From assembly GCA_026708185.1 (NCBI GenBank), contig JAPOVK010000014.1, forward strand, positions 1 through 64,000: a stretch of 64,000 bases of DNA, written 5' to 3'. The position numbers and the translations under genes are program-made. The stretch is from Gammaproteobacteria bacterium. GTDB lineage: Bacteria > Pseudomonadota > Gammaproteobacteria > Pseudomonadales > Azotimanducaceae. Within the stretch, counting starts at the first letter, position 1. Every line of letters begins with the position of its first letter. Positions 18,379-27,201 of this stretch are shown one piece after another. Below the pieces are notes generated by a model. That model was not told where the DNA came from. It saw only the letters and a list, made by a program, of their open reading frames with translations, and made no database searches.

Positions 18379-20454
18379 GTGCCAGCCACCCTACCCGCCG
18401 ACTACGAGGAGCGCGTCTACGCCGGCGTGCTCGGCAAGATCATCGGCGTCTACCTCGGCCGTCCCTTCGAGGGCTGGCCCAATGAACGCATCGAAGAACG
18501 GCTCGGAGAGATCGACTACTACGTCCACGACAAGCTCGACGTGCCGCTGATCGTCACCGACGACGACATCAGCGGCACTTTCACGTTCATCCGGGCGCTC
18601 GAGGACTACAACTGCGATCCGCAACTGACGCCCAAGCAGATCGGCCAGACGTGGCTCAACTACCTGATCGAGAACCGCACAATCCTGTGGTGGGGTGGCC
18701 TCGGCAACTCGACCGAGCATACGGCCTACATGCGCCTGTCGTCGGGCATCGACGCCCCGGCGAGCGGCTCGATGGCGGTCAACGGCAAGGTGGTGGCCGA
18801 GCAGATCGGCGCGCAGATCTTCATCGACGGCTGGGCCATGGTGTCTCCGGGCGATCCAGACCAGGCGGCGGATCTCGCCCGCCGGGCGGCCAGCGTGTCC
18901 CACGACGGCGAGGCGGTCTACGGCGCCCAGGTCCTCGCGGCGATGGAAGCCGCCGCTTTCGAGGAGTCCGACACCAATAAGCTCATCGACATCGGCGTCA
19001 GCCAGATTCCGACCGACAGCGTCCTGTATCAGATGATCGGCGACATCAGGGGCTGGCATGCGAAGCACGGCGACGATTGGCGCGCGACGTTCGCCGAGAT
19101 CAAGGCCAACTACGGCTACGACAAGTACGGCGGCAACTGCCACATGGTGCCCAACCACGGGCTCATCATCCACGCCCTGCTGCACGGCAACGATGACTTC
19201 CAGCGCGCCCTGATGATCGTCAACACCTCGGGCTGGGACACCGACTGCAATTCCGGCAACCTCGGCTGCCTGCTCGGCATCCAGCACGGCCTCTCCGGGA
19301 TCGACGCCGGACCGGACTGGCGCGGCCCCGTTTCCGACATCTGCTACCTGCCCAGTGCCGACAGCGGTGGCGGCGTCAGCGACGCGGTCACCCAGGCGAC
19401 CCGGATCAGCCGGATGGGCCGCACGCTCAACGGGTCGACTTTCGAACAGCCCAAGGGCGGCGCGCGCTACCACTTCTCCTATCCCGGAGCGGTGCAGGGC
19501 TTCACCGGCCACGAATGCGCCGTGGAGAACCGCGATGGACAGAACCTGACCGTACGCTTCGACCGTCTCGAGCCCGGCACGACGGCCCGCGCCACCACGT
19601 CCACGTTCGTCGACTCGCTCGATACCGCGCGTTACTTCGAGCGCCGCGGCTACGGCCTGATGGCCAGCCCGTCGCTAAGCCCCGGGCAGACCGTCAGCGC
19701 AGCGCTGGAACTCGCCAAGACGACCGACGACGCTGTGGGCGTCGCCATCTGCATTCGCGTCTTCAACGCAGACGACGAACTGCAGACCCTCCGGAGCCCG
19801 ACCACAACGCTGGAGCCCGGTGGCAAGGCCGATTTGGCGTGGACCGTCCCAGATGTCGGCGGCTACCCGGTCGCAGCCGTCGGCGTCTCGGTCGTCTCGG
19901 CACCGGCTGGCGGCACGTTGTACCTGGATCACCTGGACTGGCAAGGCACCCCGGAGGTCACACTGTCGCGTCTGCCCGGCACGATGTGGCACCGCGCCTG
20001 GGTCAACGGCGTTGACCAGTACCTGCCCCGCCGGGGCGAGTCGTTCCGACTGGTCCACAACCGCGGCACGGGGCTCCTGCTCCACGGCAGCCGCGATTGG
20101 CAGGACTACCGGGCGAGCGCCGACATCACGCCGCACCTGGTTCGCCGTGTCGGCATCGCGGCCCGCGTACAGGGCATGCGTCGCTACTACGCGCTGGTGT
20201 TGACCGACGACGGCAAGGCGCAGTTGGTGCGCGAGCTCGACGGCACGACTGTCCTCGCCCAGACCGAGCGTGCGCTGGAACTCTATCGAACCTACCAGTT
20301 CGAGATCGCGGTGCGCGGCTCGGCCATCACGGGCAGCATCGACGGCGAGACTTTGCTCACCGCAGAGGACTCGAGCTTGGTGGAAGGCGGCGTCGCGCTC
20401 TTGATCGACGAGGGTCGAACGGCAACTCAAGCCGTGCGAATCAGCGCCGTGTGA
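18379..20454 (+). CDS. ADP-ribosylglycohydrolase family protein with large C-terminal beta-rich region
   Basis: 691 residues from GTG 18379, which follows GGAG; a TTG at 18367 is less likely. The N-terminal half is a DraG-type ADP-ribosylglycohydrolase: VTDDDISGTF (about 58-68) and NTSGWDTDCNSGNLG (about 282-296) hold the paired acidic magnesium ligands. From about 365 onward the chain is beta-rich and resembles carbohydrate-binding or laminin-G/concanavalin-like domains (GTLYLDHLDW, RYYALVLTDDGKAQLV, YQFEIAVRGSAITGSIDGE). This fusion suggests action on a glycoside or sugar-linked substrate and not on protein ADP-ribose. No signal peptide seen. Confidence 0.85.
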   Translation: MPATLPADYEERVYAGVLGKIIGVYLGRPFEGWPNERIEERLGEIDYYVHDKLDVPLIVTDDDISGTFTFIRALEDYNCDPQLTPKQIGQTWLNYLIENRTILWWGGLGNSTEHTAYMRLSSGIDAPASGSMAVNGKVVAEQIGAQIFIDGWAMVSPGDPDQAADLARRAASVSHDGEAVYGAQVLAAMEAAAFEESDTNKLIDIGVSQIPTDSVLYQMIGDIRGWHAKHGDDWRATFAEIKANYGYDKYGGNCHMVPNHGLIIHALLHGNDDFQRALMIVNTSGWDTDCNSGNLGCLLGIQHGLSGIDAGPDWRGPVSDICYLPSADSGGGVSDAVTQATRISRMGRTLNGSTFEQPKGGARYHFSYPGAVQGFTGHECAVENRDGQNLTVRFDRLEPGTTARATTSTFVDSLDTARYFERRGYGLMASPSLSPGQTVSAALELAKTTDDAVGVAICIRVFNADDELQTLRSPTTTLEPGGKADLAWTVPDVGGYPVAAVGVSVVSAPAGGTLYLDHLDWQGTPEVTLSRLPGTMWHRAWVNGVDQYLPRRGESFRLVHNRGTGLLLHGSRDWQDYRASADITPHLVRRVGIAARVQGMRRYYALVLTDDGKAQLVRELDGTTVLAQTERALELYRTYQFEIAVRGSAITGSIDGETLLTAEDSSLVEGGVALLIDEGRTATQAVRISAV

Positions 20455-20467
20455 GGCGCGGGGCCGC

Positions 20468-21070
20468 TCAGCTTCGCTGCATCGACCGCCAGCGCCGAAT
20501 CGTGTCGTCCACGCTGGTATACCGGCCGCCGCCGGTGAAGAGTAGCGACAGGAGCATCACGAAGTACATCGCGGCGAACTCGATGCCGTTGTTGAGGATG
20601 GTGATGCTGCCGCGCCCGGTGAGCCAGCGGTAGTCGCCGTGCTCGCGAAGGATCGCGATGGCCGCGGCCTTGCGCTCGGCGGCTTCCATCACGCGATCGT
20701 TGGCAAGCCAACTGCTCGAGTCGGACAGCACCAGCCAGCCGTTCTCCCAGTGCACGGCGAGCGCGGCCACCAGCATGGTGACCATCAACGGAATAGCTAC
20801 GATGCGCGTGCCGAGACCGATGAGGAGCAGGAACCCGCCTCCGAGTTCGGCGCTCATGGCCAGCGCCGCCATCAGTTCCGGCAACGGCATCCCCAGGCCG
20901 TTGCCGAACCATTGCACGGTACCCTCGAACCCGACCAGCTTGTTCCAGCCAGCTTGCATCATGACCGGGGCGAGGATCAGCCGCAGGAGGAGCGGCGCGA
21001 TACCGTCAAGCGGCCTGATTGCCCGGAGAACACCGTCGTAGGTTCTCTCGGTTGTGTTCAGCAGTGACAT
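20468..21070 (-). CDS. DoxX family membrane protein
   Basis: 200 residues from ATG 21070 (the frame runs on to 21157 without a better start). Four hydrophobic segments are visible: PLLLRLILAPVMMQAGWNKL, LMAALAMSAELGGGFLLLIG, VAIPLMVTMLVAALAVHW and EFAAMYFVMLLSLLF. RLILAPVMMQAGWNKL and AELGGGFLLLIGLGTRIVA are DoxX hallmarks. A charged insert of about 50 residues (AERKAAAIAILREHG) sits before the last segment. The family acts in quinone-linked or redox processes at the membrane; the specific role here is unknown. Convergent with the ADP-ribosylglycohydrolase gene at 13 bases. Confidence 0.88.
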   Translation of the reverse strand: MSLLNTTERTYDGVLRAIRPLDGIAPLLLRLILAPVMMQAGWNKLVGFEGTVQWFGNGLGMPLPELMAALAMSAELGGGFLLLIGLGTRIVAIPLMVTMLVAALAVHWENGWLVLSDSSSWLANDRVMEAAERKAAAIAILREHGDYRWLTGRGSITILNNGIEFAAMYFVMLLSLLFTGGGRYTSVDDTIRRWRSMQRS

Positions 21071-21257
21071 GGGCTTAGTCCTTAAGGATCCTAGTGTAGC
21101 GTCCCGGAAATACATAGGCAGATCGCACGGGGTTGGGGCCGCCAGGATCGTTGCCAACGGGAGGATGTGCCGTCAATGAAACAGGCACTTGCGTACACGT
21201 CTGGTTCACCGGCGGGTGAAGAGCAAAGTCACCGTGTTTGCGGGACGGCACACTAGG

Positions 21258-22025
21258 TCAGTGCATCTCGTAGGCGCCGGCCACGTTCAGCGCGATGCCG
21301 CTCACGTTCGGCGCCGTCGCCAGGAACACGGCGGCCTGGCCCATGTCGTCCACGGTCTGGGCCCGACCCAAGGGGATCATCTCGCGCATGCGCGCATCGA
21401 AGTCGCTCTCGGCCCGGTTCGCCATCAGGTGGTCGTGCCACATGGCCGTCCCCACCATCCCGGGACACAGGGCGTTGACCCGGATCCCGTCCGGGGCGAG
21501 TTCCAGCGCGAACGACTGCGTGATGCCCACCACCGCGAACTTCGAGCCGCAATAGGCCGCCATGCGCGGCGCGCCGCGCTTGCCGGCGATCGACGCGGTG
21601 TTGACGACGGCGGCGTCTTCCGAGCCGCGCAGTGCATCGACCGCCGCACGCGTCATCAGGAAGATGCCCTTGACGTTGACGGCGAAGATCCGGTCCCAGC
21701 GTTCCTCCGAGAACTCCGCGAGCGGCCCGCTGTCGACAACGCCGGCATTGTTCACCAGCACGTCCAGACCGCCGAAGGCGCCGATCGTCGCTTCGACCGC
21801 GCCCGCGCACGATGACGCGTCGGTGACGTCGACCGGCGTGGCCTCCACCCCGAGTTCCGCCGCCGTCGCCTTGAGTTCCGACTCGGAAGCCAGCGCATAG
21901 CGCCAGCCTTCCGGATCCGCCAGATCGGCGATCATCACGTTGTCGCCGGCATCAACGAACGCGCGCGCAATCCCTTTGCCGATACCCCGCGCCCCCCCGG
22001 TGACAAGAACGGTTCGATTTGTCAT
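21258..22025 (-). CDS. Short-chain dehydrogenase/reductase (SDR)
   Basis: 255 residues. Classical SDR: TGGARGIGKGIA cofactor loop at 9-20, VLVNNAGV, VNTASIAGK with the catalytic Ser, YCGSK with catalytic Tyr and Lys, and VNALCPGMVGTAMW after it. An Asp after strand two (IADLADPEG) favours NAD over NADP. Substrate specificity cannot be read from the sequence. Divergent from the PhyH gene at 22077 with a 51-bp gap that must hold both promoters. The region 21071-21257 behind it, about 190 bp, shows no gene. Confidence 0.93.
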   Translation of the reverse strand: MTNRTVLVTGGARGIGKGIARAFVDAGDNVMIADLADPEGWRYALASESELKATAAELGVEATPVDVTDASSCAGAVEATIGAFGGLDVLVNNAGVVDSGPLAEFSEERWDRIFAVNVKGIFLMTRAAVDALRGSEDAAVVNTASIAGKRGAPRMAAYCGSKFAVVGITQSFALELAPDGIRVNALCPGMVGTAMWHDHLMANRAESDFDARMREMIPLGRAQTVDDMGQAAVFLATAPNVSGIALNVAGAYEMH

Positions 22026-22076
22026 GGTGCTACTCTCCCGTTAGCGACCTTAAGCATACTGCGCGTTGTCCGACCG

Positions 22077-22916
22077 ATGATGCTATCCGACGACCAGCGG
22101 CAGACCTTCGCGAGAGACGGGTTGCTGCATTTCGAAGGCGCACTCCCGGAGGCCTTGTGGCGACCACTCTGCGGGCGCGTGCAAAGCGCCTTGAAGGACG
22201 CCGGACTCGACGATCCCGAGGTGCCCCGGACCGATGTCAAACGCCGCCGCAAAAGGGCGACGCGGGCGTTGACGCCCCACCTCGGGGCGATCTACACCGA
22301 CCAACTCTGCGACTTGGCCAGCCAGCTTCTCGCTGGCCAAGTCGCCGGGCGTCACACGGCCCTCCTCCTCCTGACATTGCCCGGCCAAGGGGCCATGGGA
22401 CCGGTCACCCGGTGGTCCGTACCACGACAGGTCTGGCACACCGACGCACCGCGGATTGCTGGTCCCGGCGTCCCCGGGGTCATCGCACTCGGCTTCCTCG
22501 ACCAGACTCCCGCCGGCGGGGGCGGAACGCTGTTCGTGGCCGGCTCGCACAGGCTCCTCGATGCGCCGGCTAGGGAACTACGTTCCAAGGATTTCAAACG
22601 GGCGCTGCGGAAAAGGCCGTACTTCAACGTCCTGCTCCGCGACGACAGTGCCGAGCGGACCGCGTTCCTGGCGCAGGCGCATCGGGTGGAAGGCGTTGAC
22701 GTGCGCCTTGTCGAGTTGACGGGCGAGCCGGGCGACGTGGTCCTCGCCGATGCCCGCCTGCTCCACGCGCCCGCGCCCAACGTGCAATCCAAGCCGCGGC
22801 TAATGGTCCGCGGTTTCTTCATCGGCGAGCCGCTTGCAGCCCACTACCGCGCGCGGTGGCCGGACTACGCGTCGCCGCCAGCCGACGCGCCTAAGGCTCC
22901 TCCCGACGCCGCCTGA
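22077..22916 (+). CDS. Phytanoyl-CoA dioxygenase (PhyH) family protein
   Basis: 279 residues from ATG 22077, or 22080. The N-terminal LSDDQRQTFARDGLLHFEGAL is the usual PhyH opening. Metal and cosubstrate motifs: QVWHTDAP (His-x-Asp), GGGGTLFVAGSHRLL, GDVVLADARLLHAPAPN (distal His) and RLMVRGFFIGEP (Arg). It differs strongly from the PhyH protein at 17312-18274, so the two are not recent duplicates. Its last 26 bases overlap the minus-strand gene at 22891. Confidence 0.87.
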   Translation: MMLSDDQRQTFARDGLLHFEGALPEALWRPLCGRVQSALKDAGLDDPEVPRTDVKRRRKRATRALTPHLGAIYTDQLCDLASQLLAGQVAGRHTALLLLTLPGQGAMGPVTRWSVPRQVWHTDAPRIAGPGVPGVIALGFLDQTPAGGGGTLFVAGSHRLLDAPARELRSKDFKRALRKRPYFNVLLRDDSAERTAFLAQAHRVEGVDVRLVELTGEPGDVVLADARLLHAPAPNVQSKPRLMVRGFFIGEPLAAHYRARWPDYASPPADAPKAPPDAA

Positions 22917-23871
22917 CCCACTCGCGCGCCTGGCGCCAAGAGCGCCGGACGCCTCCGGTGGCGAGGAACTCCTCGGTCAACGTGGGTCGGTCCGAGGCGA
23001 AGTTGCGCCACACGGCCTCCGTATACGGTCGGCTCGCGTCTGCCAAACTCGGGTAGAAGCCCCTGTCTTCGATCTCGCCGAGTACCTCCCGGTAGTGGTC
23101 GAAGACATGCCGGTCGAGCAACGTGCCCGCGGCCTGGACGCTCGACAACGCCCCGCTACCCAACTTCCCCACCTGTTTCAGCGAGCCCAACGTCACCAAG
23201 CCGGAGACGTCGAACGCACTTACACCTTGGCGTCGGGCGGTGTCGCCGATACGGTCCCAGAGGCGATGCAATTCGACCTCCGGCAGCACGCTGGCGACGT
23301 CGACCTCGGCGAGCGATTCCCGGGTCTCGCGAACCGTCTGCCGCAAGCCCTCCACGGACAGGGGCGGGGTGTCGAACGCCGTCGCGGTGCGTTGGCTGGC
23401 ATCCGCCACCACCTCGAGAAGGTCGTCCGCTTTCTGGACCCGCGCGGCGTCCTCGATGACGCCGCGCCTCTCGAGCTCCTCGGCAAACTCGCGAAGGTAC
23501 GCCTTCGACCCGTAGGCGATGTCGCTCACCAGGGCAAGGATGAGCATCGGCGACACGTGGACGGTGGCGAGGCTCGCGAGCTCCACGAAGTTGCCCACCG
23601 TCTTGCGCGCAACGTAGTCGTCCACCCGGTCGTCCCGAGTTGCAGATGAACGCTCTACGCCGCCCATGTCCTCCGCCATGAAGTCCAGCATCTGGCCGAC
23701 GAAGACGCGATACGTCTTGGCATCGCGAAAGGCGCGCGGCAGCAGAACCGCGGCCGACTCCCGCAATGCCCCACCGACGATGCCGGCGGTGCTGCGCACG
23801 GCGCGCTCGGGTAGCGACAGACCGTAGCGCAGGTGGCGGCGAACAGTCTCTCGGACATCATCAGTTGCCAC
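22891..23871 (-). CDS. Conserved hypothetical protein
   Basis: 326 residues from GTG 23871. No known domain recognised. The sequence is mostly helical and amphipathic, with two mildly hydrophobic stretches (RSTAGIVGGALRESAAVLLP and SPMLILALVSDIAYG), and has the regular composition of a real gene. It runs opposite to the PhyH gene and shares 26 bases with its 3' end. Divergent from the carbonic anhydrase gene at 84 bases. Confidence 0.7.
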   Translation of the reverse strand: MATDDVRETVRRHLRYGLSLPERAVRSTAGIVGGALRESAAVLLPRAFRDAKTYRVFVGQMLDFMAEDMGGVERSSATRDDRVDDYVARKTVGNFVELASLATVHVSPMLILALVSDIAYGSKAYLREFAEELERRGVIEDAARVQKADDLLEVVADASQRTATAFDTPPLSVEGLRQTVRETRESLAEVDVASVLPEVELHRLWDRIGDTARRQGVSAFDVSGLVTLGSLKQVGKLGSGALSSVQAAGTLLDRHVFDHYREVLGEIEDRGFYPSLADASRPYTEAVWRNFASDRPTLTEEFLATGGVRRSWRQAREWVRRRREEP

Positions 23872-23955
23872 TGTCGCGCCTCCCGTGGGATGTATGGATG
23901 TTAGCGCGCCGAAGTTCTATATTGGCCGCGTTAGGCACACGGCAAAAGGGCTGTC

Positions 23956-24453
23956 ATGTCCGGTTCATTCACCGAGGCCTGCCTCGCCAACAACGCGAAG
24001 TACGCCGAATCCTTCGACAAGGGGGAGCTGCCGATACCACCGGCCGGCAAGACGGCCGTGGTGGCCTGCATGGACGCCCGCATGGACCCCGCGCGACTGC
24101 TCGGTCTCGAGGAAGGCGACGCCCACGTGATCCGCAATGCCGGAGGCGTGGTCAGCGACGACGTCATCCGCTCGCTGGTGATCTCGCAGCGTCTGCTGGG
24201 CACCGAGGAGATCATCCTTCTTCACCACACGGACTGCGGCATGGTGACATTCAAGGACGACGACGTGAAAGCCGCCATCGAAGCGGACACGGGACTCCGA
24301 CCGATGTTCGCCATGGAGGCCTTCCCAGACGTCGAAGAGGACGTCCGCCAATCGATCCGGCGCATCGAAGCCTGTCCGTTCATCCCGGTCAAGAACCGCG
24401 TCCGCGGCTTCGTCTACGACGTCGAAACAGGACGCCTGAACGAGGTCACGTGA
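23956..24453 (+). CDS. Beta-class carbonic anhydrase
   Basis: 165 residues, at the short end for beta carbonic anhydrases. Zinc ligands and the catalytic dyad are plain: CMDARMDP (Cys, Asp, Arg) near residue 37 and HHTDCGM (His, Cys) near 90. VIRNAGGVV is conserved too. The enzyme interconverts CO2 and bicarbonate in the cytoplasm. The downstream Coq4 gene starts three bases later, so they form a transcription unit, although no functional link is known. Confidence 0.92.
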   Translation: MSGSFTEACLANNAKYAESFDKGELPIPPAGKTAVVACMDARMDPARLLGLEEGDAHVIRNAGGVVSDDVIRSLVISQRLLGTEEIILLHHTDCGMVTFKDDDVKAAIEADTGLRPMFAMEAFPDVEEDVRQSIRRIEACPFIPVKNRVRGFVYDVETGRLNEVT

Positions 24454-24455
24454 CG

Positions 24456-25154
24456 ATGGCAGCGCGCGCAGACCGCATCGATCAAGTGCGTGCCACCCTG
24501 CACGCCCTTCGCCAGCTCGTGGCCGATCCGGACGACACGCCGCGCGTATTCGAGATCACCCGTGCCTTGGGACGGCCTTCGCTCCGCCGTGGTGCCCTCA
24601 GGTTCAAGTCGACGCCGGTCGGGCGCCGGGTACTCGCCGAGCGGATCGACCTGCTTGACACGCTCCGCGACCGCGTTCGGCTAGCCAAGCTACCGGTGGG
24701 CACGCTAGGCCGGGCGTACCACGACTTCGTCTACCGCGAGAATCTCTCCGCTGATGGACTGGTCGAGGCCAGTATGGCGGGTGGCTCGCACACCCGCTTC
24801 GACGACGCCGACATGAGGCGCTACGCCGAGCGGATGCGCGAACAGCACGACCTGTGGCATACGCTGACCGGCTACAACCGCGATCCGTTCGGCGAGGTCT
24901 GCCTGCTGGCGTTCACCTACGCCCAGACCGGCAACAAGGGCCTGGGACTCATCGCCTTGGTTGGGACTCTGAGGGGTCTTCAGAGGGCCGGCGCCCGGGT
25001 CCCCAAGGCGGTCTGGAACGCATTCCAGGCCGGGCGCCACGCCAGTTGGCTGCCCGAGCAAGACTGGGAACGGCTGCTGCGTCTCCCGGTGGACGACGTG
25101 CGCCGGCAGTTGGCGATTCCGCCGCCGGCACGCGCCTATCGCGACGCCGCCTGA
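24456..25154 (+). CDS. coq4: Coq4 family protein (ubiquinone biosynthesis)
   Basis: 232 residues from ATG 24456; GTG 24450, overlapping the carbonic-anhydrase stop, is an alternative. The HDLWH metal motif at 131-135, inside REQHDLWHTLTGYNRDPFGE, defines Coq4, which binds zinc or iron and was recently linked to oxidative decarboxylation of the ubiquinone ring. Also typical is LPVGTLGRAYHDFV (80-93). Coq4 is less common in gammaproteobacteria, which usually rely on Ubi enzymes. The next gene starts directly after its stop. Confidence 0.88.
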   Translation: MAARADRIDQVRATLHALRQLVADPDDTPRVFEITRALGRPSLRRGALRFKSTPVGRRVLAERIDLLDTLRDRVRLAKLPVGTLGRAYHDFVYRENLSADGLVEASMAGGSHTRFDDADMRRYAERMREQHDLWHTLTGYNRDPFGEVCLLAFTYAQTGNKGLGLIALVGTLRGLQRAGARVPKAVWNAFQAGRHASWLPEQDWERLLRLPVDDVRRQLAIPPPARAYRDAA

Positions 25155-25655
25155 GTGAACGGTTGCCGGACGAGTGCGCGCTGCGCGGGGCTCGTCGCCG
25201 GTATCGCGTTGCTCTCCGTACCCGCTTCGGCCGCGTCCGAACGCTCGTTCAAGAAGACCGTGTTCGAAGCCGAGAAGGAACAGTCGCTCGAACTGGGCGG
25301 CGAGATACACCACGAATACACGATTGAGCTGAAGCCCACCTTGCCCCAGCCCGAGTGTCGGGCCGACGTGTCGATCTCCTACGTGCCGATGTACGACAAG
25401 GTCCGCGTCGAGACGACCGTCGAGCACGACGGCTGCGCAACATCGAGCGGCGACTACACGCTGCGCGTGCGCACCCGGGGTTCGGACGGCGAAGTCGCGA
25501 CACAGGACATCGGCGAGTCATGGCGCCGTACGGACACAGGCCGCGTCGAAAGCACGAAGGACTATCCGGTGGATCCGGAGCGCGAGCTGGTCTGGGTGCG
25601 CGTTCGCACGGAACGCAAGACCAATTGCCGGTGCGACGACGGTCCCACGCCCTAG
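25155..25655 (+). CDS. Hypothetical secreted protein
   Basis: 166 residues from GTG 25155, which directly follows the coq4 TGA. Residues 1-27 look like a signal peptide (CAGLVAGIALLSVPASAA). The mature part is beta-rich and charged with four cysteines, two at the end (NCRCDDGPTP) and two in PECRADVS and HDGCATSS, which could pair as disulfides. No family was recognised. Confidence 0.65.
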   Translation: MNGCRTSARCAGLVAGIALLSVPASAASERSFKKTVFEAEKEQSLELGGEIHHEYTIELKPTLPQPECRADVSISYVPMYDKVRVETTVEHDGCATSSGDYTLRVRTRGSDGEVATQDIGESWRRTDTGRVESTKDYPVDPERELVWVRVRTERKTNCRCDDGPTP

Positions 25656-25676
25656 CGACCCGAGCAGTTCGCTAGG
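25651..25676. terminator. Inverted repeat between convergent genes
   Basis: CCTAGCGA ... TCGCTAGG with a 10-base loop, a perfect 8-bp stem. It includes the stop codon of the plus-strand gene and lies nine bases from the end of the aminotransferase gene on the other strand. Position fits a two-way terminator; there is no clear U-tract. Confidence 0.5.
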
Positions 25677-25684
25677 ACTCTATC

Positions 25685-27073
25685 TCAACCGACCGCAAGC
25701 GCCGCGTCGGCGAACGCGGCGACCGCCGCGGTCAGGTCCGCAACGCGCTTCTTGCCAACGCTCTCGGTGAAGCAGAACGACAGGCGCAACTGGTTCAACC
25801 CGGCCTGCGGGTTGCGGCGACGCGCGTCCGGCGGATAGAAGTCGTACATGGGAATCACGACGACACCATGCTCGGCGACGAGTTTCGCCACGAACGCGTC
25901 GTCGGTCACGACGGCGGGGTCGAGGAACGTGAACACGCTGAAGAACCCGGCTTGCGGCTCCGTCCAGCGGAAACGGTCGGGATGAGCGCCTAACTTGGCC
26001 TCAAGTCCGTCGAGCAAGACCGTTCGGTTCTCGCGGTAGACGGCGAGCTTCTTCTCCGCCACCGGCCAGAGGGAGTCGCGGCGTTGGAACGACTCGTCGA
26101 ACAGCAGGGACTCGAACGACCGGAGCGCCTGGGGGTTGTGGAACAGGATGTCGGCGCTGGCTTCGGTGAGCAATAGCTCGGCGAGCGGTGCCCGGGTGCG
26201 GTTCTCGATTTCGACCACCGCCTTGGTATACGCAAAACCCACGCGCGGACCCGGCAACCCGATCTTGGAGCCGGTGAACAGGTGCACCGTCCGCGTCGGA
26301 TCGAGGGCGACGAACGGTTGCGGCCGCTCCGATGGTTCGGCGTAGCTGATGTAGACGTAGGGGGCATCCTCCACGATCAGCAAGCCCTCGGCTCGGACGA
26401 TCTCCAGGATCTCGTGGCGGCGCGCAGTGCTGAAGGAGAAGCCCGCGGGATTGTGGCCGTCCGGCACCGTGTAATAGAACGGCACGAAGAAGCCGTCGGC
26501 GCGCGCACGGCGCACGGCTTCCCGCAAGCCGTCGGGGTGCGGGCCCTCCTCGTCCATGTCCACGCTGTAGATCCGCGCGTGCTGACACAGCGCAGCACGG
26601 GCCACGAAGCCGGCGTAGGTCGGTGCGTCGGTGATGTAGGCCACCGGGGTTCCCGGACGCTCGAACAACGAGCACAGAAGACTGATGCCCCCCGTCGCAC
26701 CGACGGTCGGCAGCAGCTTGGCAGGGTCGATGTCGACGCGCCAATCGGCGCCGTAGACGGCGGCGAACGACTCGCGCGGGCTGACCGGGCCGAGCGTGTC
26801 GGTGTAGGCGTACGACTCGCGCAAATACTCGGGAAGCGCCGTCGGGTCGTTGATGCCTTCGGCCTGGCGCAGATGCTCGAAGAAGGCCTGCTCGTGGGCG
26901 ATGAAGCCACGCGGATCGGTCACCTCCGGATTGGGGTAGCCGGCGCCGAGGTGGTGGATGGTCAACCCCTTGGCCTGCGCGACGGCACGCAACTCGGGTA
27001 AGGAGGCGGCCATCTTGCGCGTCACCGAAACCGGTTGCTGCGCTAGGTTGGGGGCATTGAGCGTGCAGTCCAT
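25685..27073 (-). CDS. PLP-dependent aminotransferase, class I/II fold
   Basis: 462 residues, long for the class. Recognisable elements: HHLGAGYPNPEV near the N-terminus, PTVGATGGISLLCSLF, the Asn of PDGHNPAGFSFS, VEDAPYVYISY, and LFTGSKIGLPGPRVGF where Lys forms the Schiff base. QLRLSFCF near the end holds the carboxylate-binding Arg. It resembles the MocR/AAT-I superfamily enzymes for aromatic or 2-aminoadipate substrates, but lacks a DNA-binding domain. Divergent from the TRAP transporter genes, so its substrate may be what that system imports; this is inference. Confidence 0.88.
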   Translation of the reverse strand: MDCTLNAPNLAQQPVSVTRKMAASLPELRAVAQAKGLTIHHLGAGYPNPEVTDPRGFIAHEQAFFEHLRQAEGINDPTALPEYLRESYAYTDTLGPVSPRESFAAVYGADWRVDIDPAKLLPTVGATGGISLLCSLFERPGTPVAYITDAPTYAGFVARAALCQHARIYSVDMDEEGPHPDGLREAVRRARADGFFVPFYYTVPDGHNPAGFSFSTARRHEILEIVRAEGLLIVEDAPYVYISYAEPSERPQPFVALDPTRTVHLFTGSKIGLPGPRVGFAYTKAVVEIENRTRAPLAELLLTEASADILFHNPQALRSFESLLFDESFQRRDSLWPVAEKKLAVYRENRTVLLDGLEAKLGAHPDRFRWTEPQAGFFSVFTFLDPAVVTDDAFVAKLVAEHGVVVIPMYDFYPPDARRRNPQAGLNQLRLSFCFTESVGKKRVADLTAAVAAFADAALAVG

Positions 27074-27201
27074 CGGATCAGCTTAGCACCGCCCGGAGCG
27101 CGCATGTCGGCATCCTAGGTGAGCAATGGGCTTAGCTCGGCTTCCATCGCGGCCCGCCTTCGGTGTAGCTTCTGCGGGCTACAACGCGAGCGGGGGCAAC
27201 C

